A stretch of DNA of 64,000 nt, taken from positions 248,001-312,000 of the forward strand of contig NZ_JAHEOJ010000024.1 of NCBI RefSeq assembly GCF_018595715.1, read 5' to 3'. The notes under the pieces are model-generated. The model did not search any database and was not told the origin of the DNA. It saw only the letters and a program-made list of their open reading frames with translations. Position 1 is the first letter of the stretch. The number at the start of each line of letters is the position of its first letter. This DNA is from Glaciecola sp. XM2. Its GTDB lineage: Bacteria > Pseudomonadota > Gammaproteobacteria > Enterobacterales > Alteromonadaceae. Shown here piece by piece: positions 1-10,164 of the stretch. Both the position numbers and the translations under genes were made by a program.

Positions 1-494
1 TAAAGCGGCAGACCCAACCAGCCCATCGCTTGCGTCTCGGTACCACCTGGCGTTAAGGTAAGTGGCCACATCGCCTCAAAGGCAGGCCATAGGACTTCAT
101 TGGTCATCGCGTTGTTTGACGCACCACCAAGCCAAGGCACTGCAATCGCACGAGCATAGAACAAGGCGCCAAAGAAGGCTGCGAAAAACATGACTTCTGA
201 GAAAATAAACCAAAGCATGCCTTGACGATATGAGCGACCAAGCTGTGCACTGTATTTACCACTCATCGACTCATCAATTTGATTTTTGAACCAACCAAAA
301 ATCATTACAATGAGCATGACTAAGCCGGCAATTAAGGTATAACCACCTAGCCCGGGCTCTTCACGCACGCTCTCTACGACAAAATTCGCTGCGCCAACTG
401 CTATTAAGAACAATGCAACTGCGCCGACAATCGGCCAGACGCTCTGTTCTGGTACGTAATATTTTTGATATTCTTCTGGTGCTTCTTGAGCCAT
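1..494 (-). CDS. ctaE: Cytochrome c oxidase subunit III (partial, 3' end off the left edge)
   Basis: Only the N-terminal 164 or so residues are present; the gene continues beyond position 1. The reading starts with ATG at 494 (MAQEAPEEYQKYYVPEQ). It has two hydrophobic segments in the first 60 residues and then the subunit III signature around SEVMFFAAFFGALFYAR. Subunit III is a membrane subunit of the aa3-type terminal oxidase and stabilises the catalytic core. The gene starts 2 bp after the stop of the ctaG-like gene, in the order ctaC-ctaD-ctaG-ctaE, so it is almost certainly the last seen member of that minus-strand operon. Confidence 0.93.
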   Translation of the reverse strand, partial: MAQEAPEEYQKYYVPEQSVWPIVGAVALFLIAVGAANFVVESVREEPGLGGYTLIAGLVMLIVMIFGWFKNQIDESMSGKYSAQLGRSYRQGMLWFIFSEVMFFAAFFGALFYARAIAVPWLGGASNNAMTNEVLWPAFEAMWPLTLTPGGTETQAMGWLGLPL

Positions 495-496
495 GG

Positions 497-1120
497 TTAT
501 CTTCCTAGACTGTTATTTAACGCCACGACTTCTGCTTCATCCGCAGTTGCTGTGATGTCATATAGAGTGTATTGCAGTGTGAAAAAGGTAATGCTATCAG
601 GTAACTGAGGGTCCACGTAAAACGTCATGGGCATGATGGCCTCTTCACCCGCTTTCAAGGGTTGGTGCCTAAAGCAAAAACATTCGGTTTTATTTATATA
701 TAATGCAGCCGTTCCCGGAGAGACCGATGGTATCGCTTGAGCGATGATGTCTCTAGACACAGGGTTACGCACATAAAAATCAACTTGCGCCATTTGCCCA
801 GGATGCACTTCAACACGCTTTGTTTGAGCACTAAACTCCCACGGCATTCCCGAATTGGTGCGAGTAATAAACTCTACCGTGACCATCCGCGAGGTATCAA
901 TCTCAACCGCTTCATACACCGCAGCTTCATCACTTGTTTTACCATTGATGCCCGTAATTTCACAAAACACTTCATAAAGCGGTACAAGTGCAAAGCCAAA
1001 TCCAAACATACCCACTACCACAAGGAGTAATTTGGTGACGGTCTTACCATGTGCCGCTTCACCAGACGCAGAGGAGTTCTGCGTCTGACTTGTGTTGTTT
1101 TGACTATCGATATCAGCCAC
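497..1120 (-). CDS. ctaG: Cytochrome c oxidase assembly protein CtaG/Cox11
   Basis: This 207-residue protein has one N-terminal membrane anchor (about residues 30-52, VTKLLLVVVGMFGFGFALVP) followed by a periplasmic domain. The copper-binding signature ECFCFRHQPL lies around residues 145-155, which identifies the Cox11/CtaG family that delivers copper to the CuB site of subunit I. It sits between ctaD (12 bp upstream) and ctaE (2 bp downstream), the usual place in gammaproteobacterial oxidase operons. The length is normal for the family. Confidence 0.95.
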   Translation of the reverse strand: MADIDSQNNTSQTQNSSASGEAAHGKTVTKLLLVVVGMFGFGFALVPLYEVFCEITGINGKTSDEAAVYEAVEIDTSRMVTVEFITRTNSGMPWEFSAQTKRVEVHPGQMAQVDFYVRNPVSRDIIAQAIPSVSPGTAALYINKTECFCFRHQPLKAGEEAIMPMTFYVDPQLPDSITFFTLQYTLYDITATADEAEVVALNNSLGR

Positions 1121-1131
1121 GAAGGTTTACC

Positions 1132-2748
1132 CTACTTTACTACTGGCGGAGTATCGAAAGTGTGATAAGGCGCTGGAGATGGAATTTCCCACTCCAAACC
1201 TTCTGCACCATCCCAAACCTGAGACGATACTTTTTCACCTTTTTTACGACATGCTTTTATCACTAGCGCCAAGAAAATAAGCTGCGATAAACCAAATGCA
1301 AAGCCACCAATACTGATCCACTTGTTAAAGTCAGCAAACTGCAGTGCGTAATCAGGAATACGGCGAGGCATACCGGCTAAACCAACAAAGTGCATAGGGA
1401 AGAACAATACATTCACCGAGATTAATGAACACCAGAAGTGCCATTTAGCTAGCGTGATATCAAACATGCGGCCGGTCCATTTTGGTAGCCAGTAATATAC
1501 CGCTGCCATAATAGAGAAGATTGCGCCGGTCACGAGCACGTAGTGGAAATGCGCCACAACGAAGTAAGTGTCGTGATACTGGAAGTCAACTGGCACGATG
1601 GCAAGCATCAAGCCAGACAATCCGCCTACGGTGAATAGAATAATAAAGGCGATAGCGAAGAGCATTGGCACCTCAAAAGAGATACTGCCGCGCCACATGG
1701 TCGCCACCCAGTTAAATACCTTAACGCCGGTTGGCACAGCAATGATCATCGTCGCAATCATAAAGAACAGTTCGGCAATAACCGGCATGCCCGTTGTAAA
1801 CATGTGGTGAGCCCAAACAATAAACGATAGCAGTGCGATGGAGGCCGTTGCATATACCATCGAGGCATAACCAAAGAGCTTTTTACGCGAGAACGTCGGT
1901 ACAATGTGCGAAATAATCCCGAATGCCGGTAGAATCATAATATACACTTCAGGGTGTCCGAAGAACCAGAAGATATGCTGGAATAAGACTGGGTCGCCGC
2001 CACCTGCTGCGTCAAAGAAGCTTGTGCCAAAGTATTTATCGGTTAATACCATGGTCACTACGCCTGCTAGCACCGGCATAACGGCAATCAACAAGAATGC
2101 GGTGATTAACCAAGTCCATACGAACAATGGCATTTTCATGTAAGTCATGCCAGGCGCACGCATATTGAAAATCGTTACAATCACGTTTATCGCGCCCATG
2201 ATGGAGCTGATACCCATGATATGGACGGAGAATACGAATAATGCCGTACTGTCGCCACTATAGGTCGTCGATAATGGCGCATAGAACGTCCAGCCAAATG
2301 CCGGTCCACCGCCTTCAACAAACAGTGAAGAAAGTAAAATAAGGAAGGCAAATGGCAAGATCCAGAAGCTCCAGTTGTTCATTCTAGGGAGAGCCATATC
2401 TGGCGCTCCAATCATCATAGGCACCAACCAGTTAGCCAAACCCGTAAAAGCAGGCATAACGGCGCCAAAGACCATGATTAAGCCATGCACTGTGGTCATT
2501 TGGTTAAAGAAATTAGGCTCAACAATTTGCAGCCCAGGCTGGAAAAGCTCGGCGCGTATGACCATCGCCATTGCTCCGCCCACCAAGAACATGATGAAAG
2601 CGAACCAAAGATATAGAGTACCGATGTCTTTATGGTTGGTGGTTAACAACCAACGCATTAAGCCTTTTGGGATATGGTGATGATGGTCGTCGTGGCCATG
2701 AGCATCATCAGTAGCTGGGGTGTTTGCTGTATCAGTTACAGTTGACAT
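1132..2748 (-). CDS. ctaD: Cytochrome c oxidase subunit I
   Basis: The 538-residue protein is the catalytic subunit of an aa3-type proton-pumping oxidase in the inner membrane. Visible ligands are H88 (TTVHGL, low-spin heme a), H265 and Y269 in FGHPEVY (CuB ligand and its cross-linked tyrosine), H314-H315 (HHMF, CuB), and H400/H402 in VVAHFHYVL (heme a3 and a). The N-terminus carries a His-rich stretch (residues 18-25) ahead of the first helix. It follows ctaC by 11 bp and precedes ctaG by 11 bp, so it is transcribed as part of the same operon. Confidence 0.98.
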   Translation of the reverse strand: MSTVTDTANTPATDDAHGHDDHHHHIPKGLMRWLLTTNHKDIGTLYLWFAFIMFLVGGAMAMVIRAELFQPGLQIVEPNFFNQMTTVHGLIMVFGAVMPAFTGLANWLVPMMIGAPDMALPRMNNWSFWILPFAFLILLSSLFVEGGGPAFGWTFYAPLSTTYSGDSTALFVFSVHIMGISSIMGAINVIVTIFNMRAPGMTYMKMPLFVWTWLITAFLLIAVMPVLAGVVTMVLTDKYFGTSFFDAAGGGDPVLFQHIFWFFGHPEVYIMILPAFGIISHIVPTFSRKKLFGYASMVYATASIALLSFIVWAHHMFTTGMPVIAELFFMIATMIIAVPTGVKVFNWVATMWRGSISFEVPMLFAIAFIILFTVGGLSGLMLAIVPVDFQYHDTYFVVAHFHYVLVTGAIFSIMAAVYYWLPKWTGRMFDITLAKWHFWCSLISVNVLFFPMHFVGLAGMPRRIPDYALQFADFNKWISIGGFAFGLSQLIFLALVIKACRKKGEKVSSQVWDGAEGLEWEIPSPAPYHTFDTPPVVK

Positions 2749-2759
2749 TCATTCGTCTC

Positions 2760-3905
2760 CTAATTGCCATTCATAATGGCGTTAACATCTTTAGCTTGAA
2801 CCATGTCGCCAGTGTTGTTGTTCCAAGCATTACGTTGATAAGTCACAACCGCCGCAATTTCTGACATCGTTAACTGTCTAGCGAACGATTGCATCGCAGT
2901 GCCGGCTCTACCGTAAACGATAATATCAATGTGCGCCTCTTGATCTTCAAGGGCTATTTGAGAGCCTTTAATCGCCGGGAATACACCAGGCAACCCTTCA
3001 CCGTTTGGCATATGGCATGCGGCACAAACAGAGTCATGCACGCGCTTACCGGTAGCCATTAATTCTTCCATCGACATACTCATTGCCAGCAGTCTCTGTT
3101 CTTCTTCTGCTGCGCGACGGGCAATGGCTTCTTGCTCTACAATCCAAGCTTCGTAGTCTGCAGGGTCTTTTGCGATAACCACAATTGGCATAAAGCCGTG
3201 ATCCTTACCGCATAGTTCAGCACATTGACCGCGATAAACACCTGGCTCATTTACATTTGTCCATGCCTCATTGATAAATCCAGGATTTGCGTCTTTTTTG
3301 ACGGCAAAATCAGGTACCCACCAAGAATGGATAACGTCGTCAGACGTGATAAGGAAGCGAACTTTCTGGCCCGTTGGGATGACAAGCGGACGGTCAACTT
3401 CTAACAGATAGTTCTCGCCCTTAGTGAATTTGTTTTGAATTTGCTCTTGCTGCGTGGCCATAATGGAGAAAAACTCTACGTCGTTGTCCATATATTTATA
3501 ATGCCACTTCCATTGCGATCCGGTAACAAGCACCGTGAGATCAGGTTTGGATACATCTTCCATCGCAATCAGCGTATTCGCGGCTGGCACTGCCATACCA
3601 ATTAAGATAAGAAAGGGCACAACCGTCCAAGCAATCTCCACTTTAACATTATCGTGGAAGTTCGCAGGTTTAGCGCCTTTGGACTTGCGGTGACGAATCA
3701 TCGAGTAGAACATTAATCCAAATACAATGACGGCGATGACGACACAGATAAAAAACATCATCATATGCAGGCTGTATACCTGCTGACTGATATCCGTTAC
3801 GCCAGGGCGCAGATTCAAATCAGACCGTTCACTTGCTGTAGTGGCTAGTGCCAACATTGGTGCGCTCGTCAAAAGAGCGCCTGTAGCGATTTGCAACAAC
3901 TTCAC
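2760..3905 (-). CDS. ctaC: Cytochrome c oxidase subunit II with fused C-terminal cytochrome c domain
   Basis: The protein has a signal peptide, two membrane helices, a cupredoxin domain with the CuA site (GQCAELCGKDHGFM) and then a cytochrome c domain with heme motif CAACH and a distal Met near MQSF. The fused heme domain makes this a caa3-like subunit II that takes electrons directly from c-type donors. The open frame extends to an ATG at 3989. I prefer the GTG at 3905 because GGGAG lies 6 nt upstream (3912-3916) and the protein then begins VKLLQIATGALLTSAP, a proper signal peptide; the extra 28 residues look unrelated. Length from GTG is 381 residues. It is the first gene of the oxidase operon. 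Confidence 0.93.
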   Translation of the reverse strand: MKLLQIATGALLTSAPMLALATTASERSDLNLRPGVTDISQQVYSLHMMMFFICVVIAVIVFGLMFYSMIRHRKSKGAKPANFHDNVKVEIAWTVVPFLILIGMAVPAANTLIAMEDVSKPDLTVLVTGSQWKWHYKYMDNDVEFFSIMATQQEQIQNKFTKGENYLLEVDRPLVIPTGQKVRFLITSDDVIHSWWVPDFAVKKDANPGFINEAWTNVNEPGVYRGQCAELCGKDHGFMPIVVIAKDPADYEAWIVEQEAIARRAAEEEQRLLAMSMSMEELMATGKRVHDSVCAACHMPNGEGLPGVFPAIKGSQIALEDQEAHIDIIVYGRAGTAMQSFARQLTMSEIAAVVTYQRNAWNNNTGDMVQAKDVNAIMNGN

Positions 3906-3963
3906 ACTTGACTCCCAAAATGTAGTGGTTTGATGCGCAGAAGCTTTAAAACGACAATTTATT

Positions 3964-3993
3964 GTTATAATTTTAATTAATTGTTTCAAGCAA
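3964..3993 (-). promoter_or_regulatory. Candidate promoter of the ctaC operon
   Basis: On the minus strand TTGCTT (3993-3988) and TATAAC (3969-3964) are separated by 18 bp, an arrangement resembling a sigma-70 promoter. It would start transcription just upstream of the GTG at 3905 and downstream of the alternative ATG, which fits the shorter reading of ctaC. This is pattern matching only. Confidence 0.35.
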
Positions 3994-4122
3994 TTGCATC
4001 TTTGTTACTAGAATGTGAATAACCGTATAATGATTAATCAAAGCGAAGGATTCGTCTAGTACTTTTTGTACAAAAGACGATCTTATCCATCGTTTTTTCC
4101 GCATAACGCTTATATAATAGAC

Positions 4123-4159
4123 AAAAAAAAGAGCGGTGTGTAAAAATCGCTCTTTTTTT
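4123..4159 (-). terminator. Rho-independent terminator after lexA
   Basis: An A-tract (4123-4130), GAGCG (4131-4135), a 12-nt loop, CGCTC (4148-4152) and a T-tract (4153-4159) form a stem of about 12 bp. With A/T runs on both sides it can work in either direction. On the minus strand it follows the lexA stop at 4191 by about 30 nt and separates lexA from the oxidase operon. Confidence 0.8.
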
Positions 4160-4190
4160 ATTTACATAATGTTAAATATTGTTAACACAT

Positions 4191-4814
4191 TCAGTTGATA
4201 CTCACACTATCTCGAATTACCCCTACGGCTAATCCTTCAATCTCAAAATACTGAGTTCTCAAATCGACTTCGATGGGAGCAAAATCTTCATTTTCTGCAT
4301 GTAATATTACATTTGGGCCTTTTTTCTCGAAACGCTTAACGGTGACGTCTTCGTCTATTCGAGCCACTACTACTTGACCATTTCTTGCGTTATTTGTTTT
4401 GTGCACAGCCAACAAGTCGCCATCCATAATACCGATGTCTTTCATACTCATGCCATCAACACGCAACAGAAAGTCAGCCCCTGGGTGAAACATGGCAGGG
4501 TCAACTTTGTATTTTGATTCCACATGCTCTTGGGCCAAAATTGGGGAGCCCGCTGCCACTTTACCAATCAGCGGAATACCTTCTTCAATTTCATCTTCAA
4601 GTGCGCAGTTAAGACGAATACCCCGTGACGTGCCGGGCAAGATCTCGATAACATTTTTCTTCGCGAGCGCCTTTAAATGCTCTTCAGCGGCATTAGCGGA
4701 TTTAAAGCCTAACTCTCTTGCAATCTCTGCGCGCGTTGGCGGCATGCCCGTTTCAAGCATGGTCGTTTTAATAAGAGAGAGCACTTCTTCTTGTCGTGGG
4801 GTTAGTGGACGCAT
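4191..4814 (-). CDS. lexA: LexA SOS repressor / self-cleaving S24 peptidase
   Basis: The 207-residue protein has the winged helix-turn-helix at residues 1-65 ([25 protein letters not shown]) and the S24 peptidase fold after it. The cleavage site is A88-G89 (KVAAGSP), the catalytic serine is S123 (DGMSMKD) and the catalytic lysine is K160 (TVKRF). LexA represses DNA-damage genes until RecA filaments promote its autocleavage. It is divergent from plsB as in E. coli, and a LexA box lies 7 bp upstream of its start, indicating autoregulation. Confidence 0.98.
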   Translation of the reverse strand: MRPLTPRQEEVLSLIKTTMLETGMPPTRAEIARELGFKSANAAEEHLKALAKKNVIEILPGTSRGIRLNCALEDEIEEGIPLIGKVAAGSPILAQEHVESKYKVDPAMFHPGADFLLRVDGMSMKDIGIMDGDLLAVHKTNNARNGQVVVARIDEDVTVKRFEKKGPNVILHAENEDFAPIEVDLRTQYFEIEGLAVGVIRDSVSIN

Positions 4815-4821
4815 AAACAGC

Positions 4822-4837
4822 CTGTTTTTCTATACAG
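4822..4837. promoter_or_regulatory. LexA box (SOS operator)
   Basis: The sequence is CTGT-N8-ACAG (CTGTTTTTCTATACAG), an exact match to the gammaproteobacterial core operator. It lies immediately upstream of lexA in the divergent lexA-plsB region, so autorepression of lexA is the obvious role. An effect on plsB, which starts 117 bp away, is possible but less likely. Confidence 0.88.
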
Positions 4838-4953
4838 TTAGTTTGAGTATATCGTCAAAAACATAAAGCGCAACACATTTGTTGTATTTAAAGCGCAAGA
4901 TAAGTCACCTAAAGCATGTTAATATTCGGCGGTTATTTTGAAGCGGAGCTGGT

Positions 4954-7386
4954 ATGGATCTTATTGTTTCATTTTTTCGTGGCATAGTGTCAATCACCGT
5001 GGGGTGGTTAGTGACGGTAAAAAGCGTGCCGTCAAATATCGAAAAAGAACTCGGAATTGATAAAACCAAACCTATTTTGTACTTATTGCAGACAGAATCA
5101 TTTACCGACCAACTCGCCCTGAGACGCTCAACGCAATCACTCGGATTACCAAGCCCCTTCGATGATATTATCATTGCAGGTAGTGAGCGCAAACGCATGT
5201 ATTTTTTAACGCGTCCACAGGGGCTATTTAGCCGCAGAGTAAAGAAAACGTCTATAGAAGATGTATTTACCGAATACTTTGCCATCCATCGAGAGCACCT
5301 AGATATTGACCTTCAGATCATCCCCGTTTTTATTTCATGGGGCAGAGCCTCTGGTAAGAAAAAGAGTGGATTAGCGCAACTACTTGCTACAAAAGCCTCA
5401 CCAAACTGGCTACGTAAGTTTTTTATCGTACTGTTTTTAGGTCGCGATAACTTCGTTAGCTATTCTCCGGCGGTATCATCTCGTCAAATGTCTGAGCTTC
5501 ACGGCAGTGATAAACAAATCGCACAAAAACTGGTTCGTGTGGCTCGCACGCACTTTCAGCGTAAACGCCAAACGTTAAGCGGCCCAACCCTGCTAGAGCG
5601 TCAAACATTGTATAACTCTATTTTAGGCGGTGAGCTGGTAAAACAGGCAATCGACGATGAGGTTAAGCAAAAGGGTATTGGCTACGATAAAAGCCGCGAG
5701 CACGCCATCAAATACATCGATGAAATCACCGCAGATTATCGAGTTGGCTTAATTCGTTTAGGCGAGCGCCTACTAACAAGAATTTGGAATAAAATTTACG
5801 ACGGTATAGACGTAAAACATGCTGAGCGCGTTCGTGAATTGGCAAAAAATGGCCATGAGATCATTTACGTGCCCTGTCATAGAAGCCACATGGATTACTT
5901 ACTATTAACCTATGTAATTTATCATGAAGGACTGGTAACCCCTCATATTGCGGCAGGAATAAATCTCAATTTTTGGCCAGTGGGCGGATTATTTAGACGC
6001 TGCGGCGCGTTCTTTTTACGCAGAAGTTTTGCCGGCAACAAGCTCTACACTGCGGTGTTCAGAGAATATTTGGAGCTGCTATTCAATAAAGGTTACTCAG
6101 TCAAATATTTCCCAGAAGGCGGGCGAAGCCGCACGGGTCGCCTACTACCGCCAAAAACCGGCATGTTAGCCATGACTTTGCAGGCTATTACCAAAGGTGT
6201 GAGCCGCCCGGTGTCTATCGTACCGGTGTACCTTGGATATGAGCACGTGATGGAAGTTAAAAGCTACATGAAAGAGCTCAAAGGAAAATCAAAAAAGAAA
6301 GAATCGCCCACGCAAGTGTTTTCAGCTATTCGGAAATTAAAAAATTATGGCCATGGCTTTGTGAATTTTGGCGAGCCAATCTTGCTCACACAATTTTTAG
6401 ATGACGCGGTTGGCGATTGGCGTGAACAAAAAACACCCGATGAGAAAAAACCAAGGTGGTTAACCCCCGTGGTAAATAAGCTGGCCGATAAGGTGATGAC
6501 GCGCATCAACCGCGCAGCAGCGTTAAACGGCTCTGCCATGGTCGCACTATGCTTACTTTCGTCAAAAACCCACATCATGAGCAAAAAAGAGTTAGTACAA
6601 AGTATTGACGACTATTTGCAGTTGTTTAAGGCTGTTACTTACAGTAACGATGCCACCCTACCCGATGAGCCAGCACAGCAACTTGTAGAGCGCAGTTTAG
6701 CGCTAAATCGCTTTGAGCAAAGTCAGGATGACTACGGTGAAATGGTATCACCAAAAGACAACAACGCAGTGTTGTTAACCTTTTATCGCAACAACATTTT
6801 ACATATGTTTGCGCTCCCCTCGTTGGTGATGACGGCAGTGTTCTCCCACAAAACCATCGCAAAGCAAGACCTGATTGAATTGGTTAAGCAGCTATTCCCG
6901 CTGCTGAAACGTGAGTTCTTCATGCATCAAAGCACCGAAGAGGCCATAGAATATGTAGAGAAGCTTGTTGAATATATGGATAGTGTCGGCCTGCTAAAGG
7001 TAGACAATGATCATATTACGCAACCCGAGGCAACACACGTACGTTTCCACAGTGCTTGGCTGTTGAGCCGTTCAATGCAAGAGACCTGGCAGCGCTACGC
7101 GATCGTGTTACGTGTATTAGAAAAGGAACAAAACATTGGCCGCGCGCAACTCGAAAAACAAAGCCAGACAATAGCCGAGCGTCTTTCAGCTCTTTACGGT
7201 ATGCATTCACCAGAGTTTTACGATAAAAACGTGTTAAGTAGCTTTGTGTTGGCGCTCAAGGAAAACAAGCATGTCTCAAGCCAAGAAAACGGTAGCCTGT
7301 CTTTCTCGCAAAACAGCTCGACCTTAAAAGACGTGATTGACCCCTTAGTATGGCCTGAAATCATTCAGCACTTGGAGCAAATTTAG
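4954..7386 (+). CDS. plsB: Glycerol-3-phosphate 1-O-acyltransferase PlsB
   Basis: This 810-residue protein catalyses the first acylation of sn-glycerol-3-phosphate in phospholipid synthesis at the inner membrane. The acyltransferase blocks are present in order: HRSHMD (H309, D314, the HX4D catalytic pair), GGLFRRCGAFFLRRSF, FPEGGRSRTGR and VSIVPVYLGYEHV. The large size and the C-terminal extension are typical of PlsB rather than PlsC. AAGCGGAGC lies about 7 nt upstream of the ATG. It is divergent from lexA and converges with ilvA with only 16 bp between stops. Confidence 0.97.
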   Translation: MDLIVSFFRGIVSITVGWLVTVKSVPSNIEKELGIDKTKPILYLLQTESFTDQLALRRSTQSLGLPSPFDDIIIAGSERKRMYFLTRPQGLFSRRVKKTSIEDVFTEYFAIHREHLDIDLQIIPVFISWGRASGKKKSGLAQLLATKASPNWLRKFFIVLFLGRDNFVSYSPAVSSRQMSELHGSDKQIAQKLVRVARTHFQRKRQTLSGPTLLERQTLYNSILGGELVKQAIDDEVKQKGIGYDKSREHAIKYIDEITADYRVGLIRLGERLLTRIWNKIYDGIDVKHAERVRELAKNGHEIIYVPCHRSHMDYLLLTYVIYHEGLVTPHIAAGINLNFWPVGGLFRRCGAFFLRRSFAGNKLYTAVFREYLELLFNKGYSVKYFPEGGRSRTGRLLPPKTGMLAMTLQAITKGVSRPVSIVPVYLGYEHVMEVKSYMKELKGKSKKKESPTQVFSAIRKLKNYGHGFVNFGEPILLTQFLDDAVGDWREQKTPDEKKPRWLTPVVNKLADKVMTRINRAAALNGSAMVALCLLSSKTHIMSKKELVQSIDDYLQLFKAVTYSNDATLPDEPAQQLVERSLALNRFEQSQDDYGEMVSPKDNNAVLLTFYRNNILHMFALPSLVMTAVFSHKTIAKQDLIELVKQLFPLLKREFFMHQSTEEAIEYVEKLVEYMDSVGLLKVDNDHITQPEATHVRFHSAWLLSRSMQETWQRYAIVLRVLEKEQNIGRAQLEKQSQTIAERLSALYGMHSPEFYDKNVLSSFVLALKENKHVSSQENGSLSFSQNSSTLKDVIDPLVWPEIIQHLEQI

Positions 7387-7402
7387 AGTACGCAATACCT
7401 GG

Positions 7403-8941
7403 CTATTTGCTTCCGGTCGCTAAAAAGAATTGATAAGCGGGGTCGTCGGTATGCTCTTGCGAGGCATACCCTAGGCGCTGCACATGCTCGTCAAAAATTG
7501 CGCGTTCGTCTGGAGCAATCTCAAACCCGACTAACACCAAACCTTGAGCGGCGCCGTGGTTGCGGTAATGGAACAGCGTGATGTTCCATTGCTCACCTAA
7601 GGTGGTTAAAAAGCGCATAAGAGCGCCAGGATATTCAGGGAAAGAAAACGAAAATACCGTTTCTTTTAAGGTTTGTTGAGGTCTTCCGCCCACCATATGC
7701 CGCACGTGCAGCTTGGCTAACTCATTGTCAGATAGGTCAAAACACTCATAGTCTTTTTCGCGTAAGCGTGCCATGAGTGCAGCAAACTCTTCTCGCCCAT
7801 GCTTGAGCTTTACGCCTACAAAAATATGCGCTTCATTGTCGTTGGCAAAGCGATAATTAAACTCTGAGATATTCAAACCACCAAGGGTGGCGCAAAAGTC
7901 TTTAAATGCACCTTTTTGTTCTTTCAATTTCACGGCAAACACGGCTTCTTTTTGTTCGCCTAGTTCACAGCGCTCCGATACATATCGAAGGGTATGAAAG
8001 TTGATGTTGGCGCCACATAAAATACCGCCAATATTCGCACCTTTTATGTCATTAGCTTTACAGTATTTGCGCATAGCCGCAACTGACAATGCTCCCGCTG
8101 GCTCAGCAATCACCCGCGTGTCGTCAAAGATATCTTTGATGGCAGTACAAATTTCATCATTGCTCACGGTTACCACGTCATCAACATACAGTTGGCAAAG
8201 TCTAAATGGCTCTTCACCGATGGTTTTAACCGCCACACCATCGGCAAAAATCCCCACACTAGGCAGGGTCACAGGATGTCCACTTGCCAAAGCTGCTTGC
8301 AGGCACGCAGATTCTTCAGACTCCACGGCAATAATGCGGATATTGGGGTTGATTTGTTTTACATACACGCCAATACCTGCGGCCAAGCCTCCCCCGCCAA
8401 CGGCGACAAACAAATATTGTAGGTCGTGAACATGCTCTAAGATTTCTTTGCCAATGGTACCTTGACCGGCAATCACATCGGGATGATCAAAAGGGGGGAT
8501 CATCGTCATGCCCGTCTCATCACAAATTTGCCGAGCGCGCTCACTGGCTTGGTCAAAGCTTGTGCCGTATTGGACGATGTTAACGTGCGCTTGGCCAAAG
8601 TGCCTGACCGCCTCTACCTTAATTTCAGGTGTCGTTTCTGGCATAACGATGGTAGCTGAAATACCTAAACGGTTAGCGGCATAGGCAACACCCTGTGCGT
8701 GATTACCTGCCGAAGCAGCCACAACGCCGGCTTGTTTTTGCGCGGCGCTTAATTGCGCAATGCAGTTGTATGCACCGCGCAATTTAAAGGATTTTACGGG
8801 TTGTTGGTCTTCACGTTTTAAAAAAACCTGATTACCCAAAGTGGTCGATAAGGTTGGCATGAGGACCATATCGGTAGCAATCGCCGCGTCATAAATCGGC
8901 GCTTGTAATATCTTAACCAAATAGTCCTGCTGACTTAACAC
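7403..8941 (-). CDS. ilvA: Biosynthetic threonine ammonia-lyase IlvA
   Basis: The enzyme deaminates threonine to 2-oxobutanoate, the committed step of isoleucine synthesis. The PLP lysine is K53 in SFKLRGAY, the phosphate loop is VGGGGLAAG, and two ACT-like regulatory domains follow (around residues 325-510), so feedback inhibition by isoleucine is expected. The open frame reaches an ATG at 9016 inside ilvE. I chose the GTG at 8941 because AAGGAGG (8956-8950) sits 8 nt upstream and the E. coli protein begins at a similar place. This gives 512 residues and a 44-bp gap after ilvE, consistent with an ilvE-ilvA operon. Confidence 0.96.
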   Translation of the reverse strand: MLSQQDYLVKILQAPIYDAAIATDMVLMPTLSTTLGNQVFLKREDQQPVKSFKLRGAYNCIAQLSAAQKQAGVVAASAGNHAQGVAYAANRLGISATIVMPETTPEIKVEAVRHFGQAHVNIVQYGTSFDQASERARQICDETGMTMIPPFDHPDVIAGQGTIGKEILEHVHDLQYLFVAVGGGGLAAGIGVYVKQINPNIRIIAVESEESACLQAALASGHPVTLPSVGIFADGVAVKTIGEEPFRLCQLYVDDVVTVSNDEICTAIKDIFDDTRVIAEPAGALSVAAMRKYCKANDIKGANIGGILCGANINFHTLRYVSERCELGEQKEAVFAVKLKEQKGAFKDFCATLGGLNISEFNYRFANDNEAHIFVGVKLKHGREEFAALMARLREKDYECFDLSDNELAKLHVRHMVGGRPQQTLKETVFSFSFPEYPGALMRFLTTLGEQWNITLFHYRNHGAAQGLVLVGFEIAPDERAIFDEHVQRLGYASQEHTDDPAYQFFLATGSK

Positions 8942-8985
8942 AATATCAACCTCCTTGGGGTCTGCTATGTATGTAAGGTTGGCGT

Positions 8986-9918
8986 TTACTTGTACACCGG
9001 CGTTAGCCAACCCCATTTATCTTCTGTGGTGCCGTTGAATAAACCAAAGAAAGCGTCTTGTACTTTTTCGGTAATCGGTCCACGACCACCGTTGCCAATA
9101 GCAATACCATCGACACTGCGCACTGGTGTGACTTCCGCCGCGGTGCCACACATAAGGATTTCATCCGCTAGGTACATCGCTTCGCGTGGAATGTTTTCTT
9201 CTCTGATTTCATAACCCATTTCTTTTAACAGGGTCATGACCGTATCGCGGGTAATGCCTGGCAAAATAGCTGCGGTTTTAGGCGTGGTTGACACTACGCC
9301 GTTGCGGATAACAAAGATATTTTCTCCGGCGCCTTCACTCACGTAGCCGTTGACGTCAAGCGCAATTCCTTCGCCGTAGCCGTGGCGACGCGCTTCCATA
9401 GAAATGAGTTGCGAAGATAAGTAATTACCACCCGCTTTTGCGCCGGTTGGCATGGTGTTAGCCGCTAGTCGGTTCCACGAGGAAATACCTGCATCTACAC
9501 CGTTTTTGATCGCATCGTCACCTAAGTAAGCACCCCATTCAAACGCTGCAATAGTCAGTTCGGCCTCTTGACCAAACGGCACTTGTAGTCCCATACCAAT
9601 ATCGCCATAGTAAGCAATAGGACGGATGTAAGCCGACTTCAGGTCGTTTTTAGCGATGATATCAAGTGTACCTTGATTGACTTCATCGAGGGTGTAAGGA
9701 ATGGTCATTCGATAAATTTTTGCAGAATCAAACAAACGGCGATTATGATCATGCAAGCGGAAAACGCACGTGCCTTGATCAGGAGTATTGTAAGCTCTAA
9801 CGCCTTCAAATACCGATGAGCCATAGTGGATAGCATGGGTCATTACATGCACGGTGGCATCTTGCCACGGTACAATGTTGCCATTAAACCAAATCAGTTC
9901 TGCTGGTTGCTTCGCCAT
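8986..9918 (-). CDS. ilvE: Branched-chain amino acid aminotransferase IlvE
   Basis: This fold-type IV PLP aminotransferase does the last step of Leu, Ile and Val synthesis. The first residues (LIWFNGNIVPW, VHVMTHAIHYGSSVFEG) match the E. coli enzyme closely. The PLP lysine is K161 (GAKAGGNYLSS) and the pyridine-binding glutamate lies in SEGAGENIF. I start it at the ATG at 9918 (AAGGAAC upstream), giving 310 residues; the longer frame to 9996 would begin inside the leader terminator region. ilvG, ilvM and ilvD, which accompany ilvE in enterobacteria, are not in this window. Confidence 0.97.
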   Translation of the reverse strand: MAKQPAELIWFNGNIVPWQDATVHVMTHAIHYGSSVFEGVRAYNTPDQGTCVFRLHDHNRRLFDSAKIYRMTIPYTLDEVNQGTLDIIAKNDLKSAYIRPIAYYGDIGMGLQVPFGQEAELTIAAFEWGAYLGDDAIKNGVDAGISSWNRLAANTMPTGAKAGGNYLSSQLISMEARRHGYGEGIALDVNGYVSEGAGENIFVIRNGVVSTTPKTAAILPGITRDTVMTLLKEMGYEIREENIPREAMYLADEILMCGTAAEVTPVRSVDGIAIGNGGRGPITEKVQDAFFGLFNGTTEDKWGWLTPVYK

Positions 9919-9994
9919 TTTATATTGTTCCTTAAAGATTATGTGTGCATGTTGCTGAAAGCATAAGGCGTTATTATCCCTTTTATCCGTCAAC

Positions 9995-10071
9995 AAAAAA
10001 ACCCTCGAGTGGAGGGTTTTGCATAATGCACAAGAACACCCCTCTCAATAACACGATTTCACTTAATCGTG
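9995..10071 (-). promoter_or_regulatory. Putative attenuator in the ilvEA leader
   Basis: Reading the minus strand towards ilvE there is first a hairpin CACGATT/AATCGTG with a 6-nt loop (10071-10052), then a strong terminator AAAACCCTC/GAGGGTTTT (10020-9998) followed by a T-run, 77 nt before the ilvE start. An upstream frame on the minus strand (stop at 10059, inside the first hairpin) ends with NILAGTIK, so Ile and Leu codons lie just before the hairpin. A terminator placed between promoter and first ilv gene is the classic arrangement of attenuation in ilvGMEDA. The leader frame itself is uncertain. Confidence 0.55.
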
Positions 10072-10164
10072 CCAGCTAGGATATTCGGGTAAGTTAGTTT
10101 GTCATCGTCACCCGTGTAATCTGCCTTAAAAGCCCGTTGCACGCAAGAAATTTTATGAATGTGC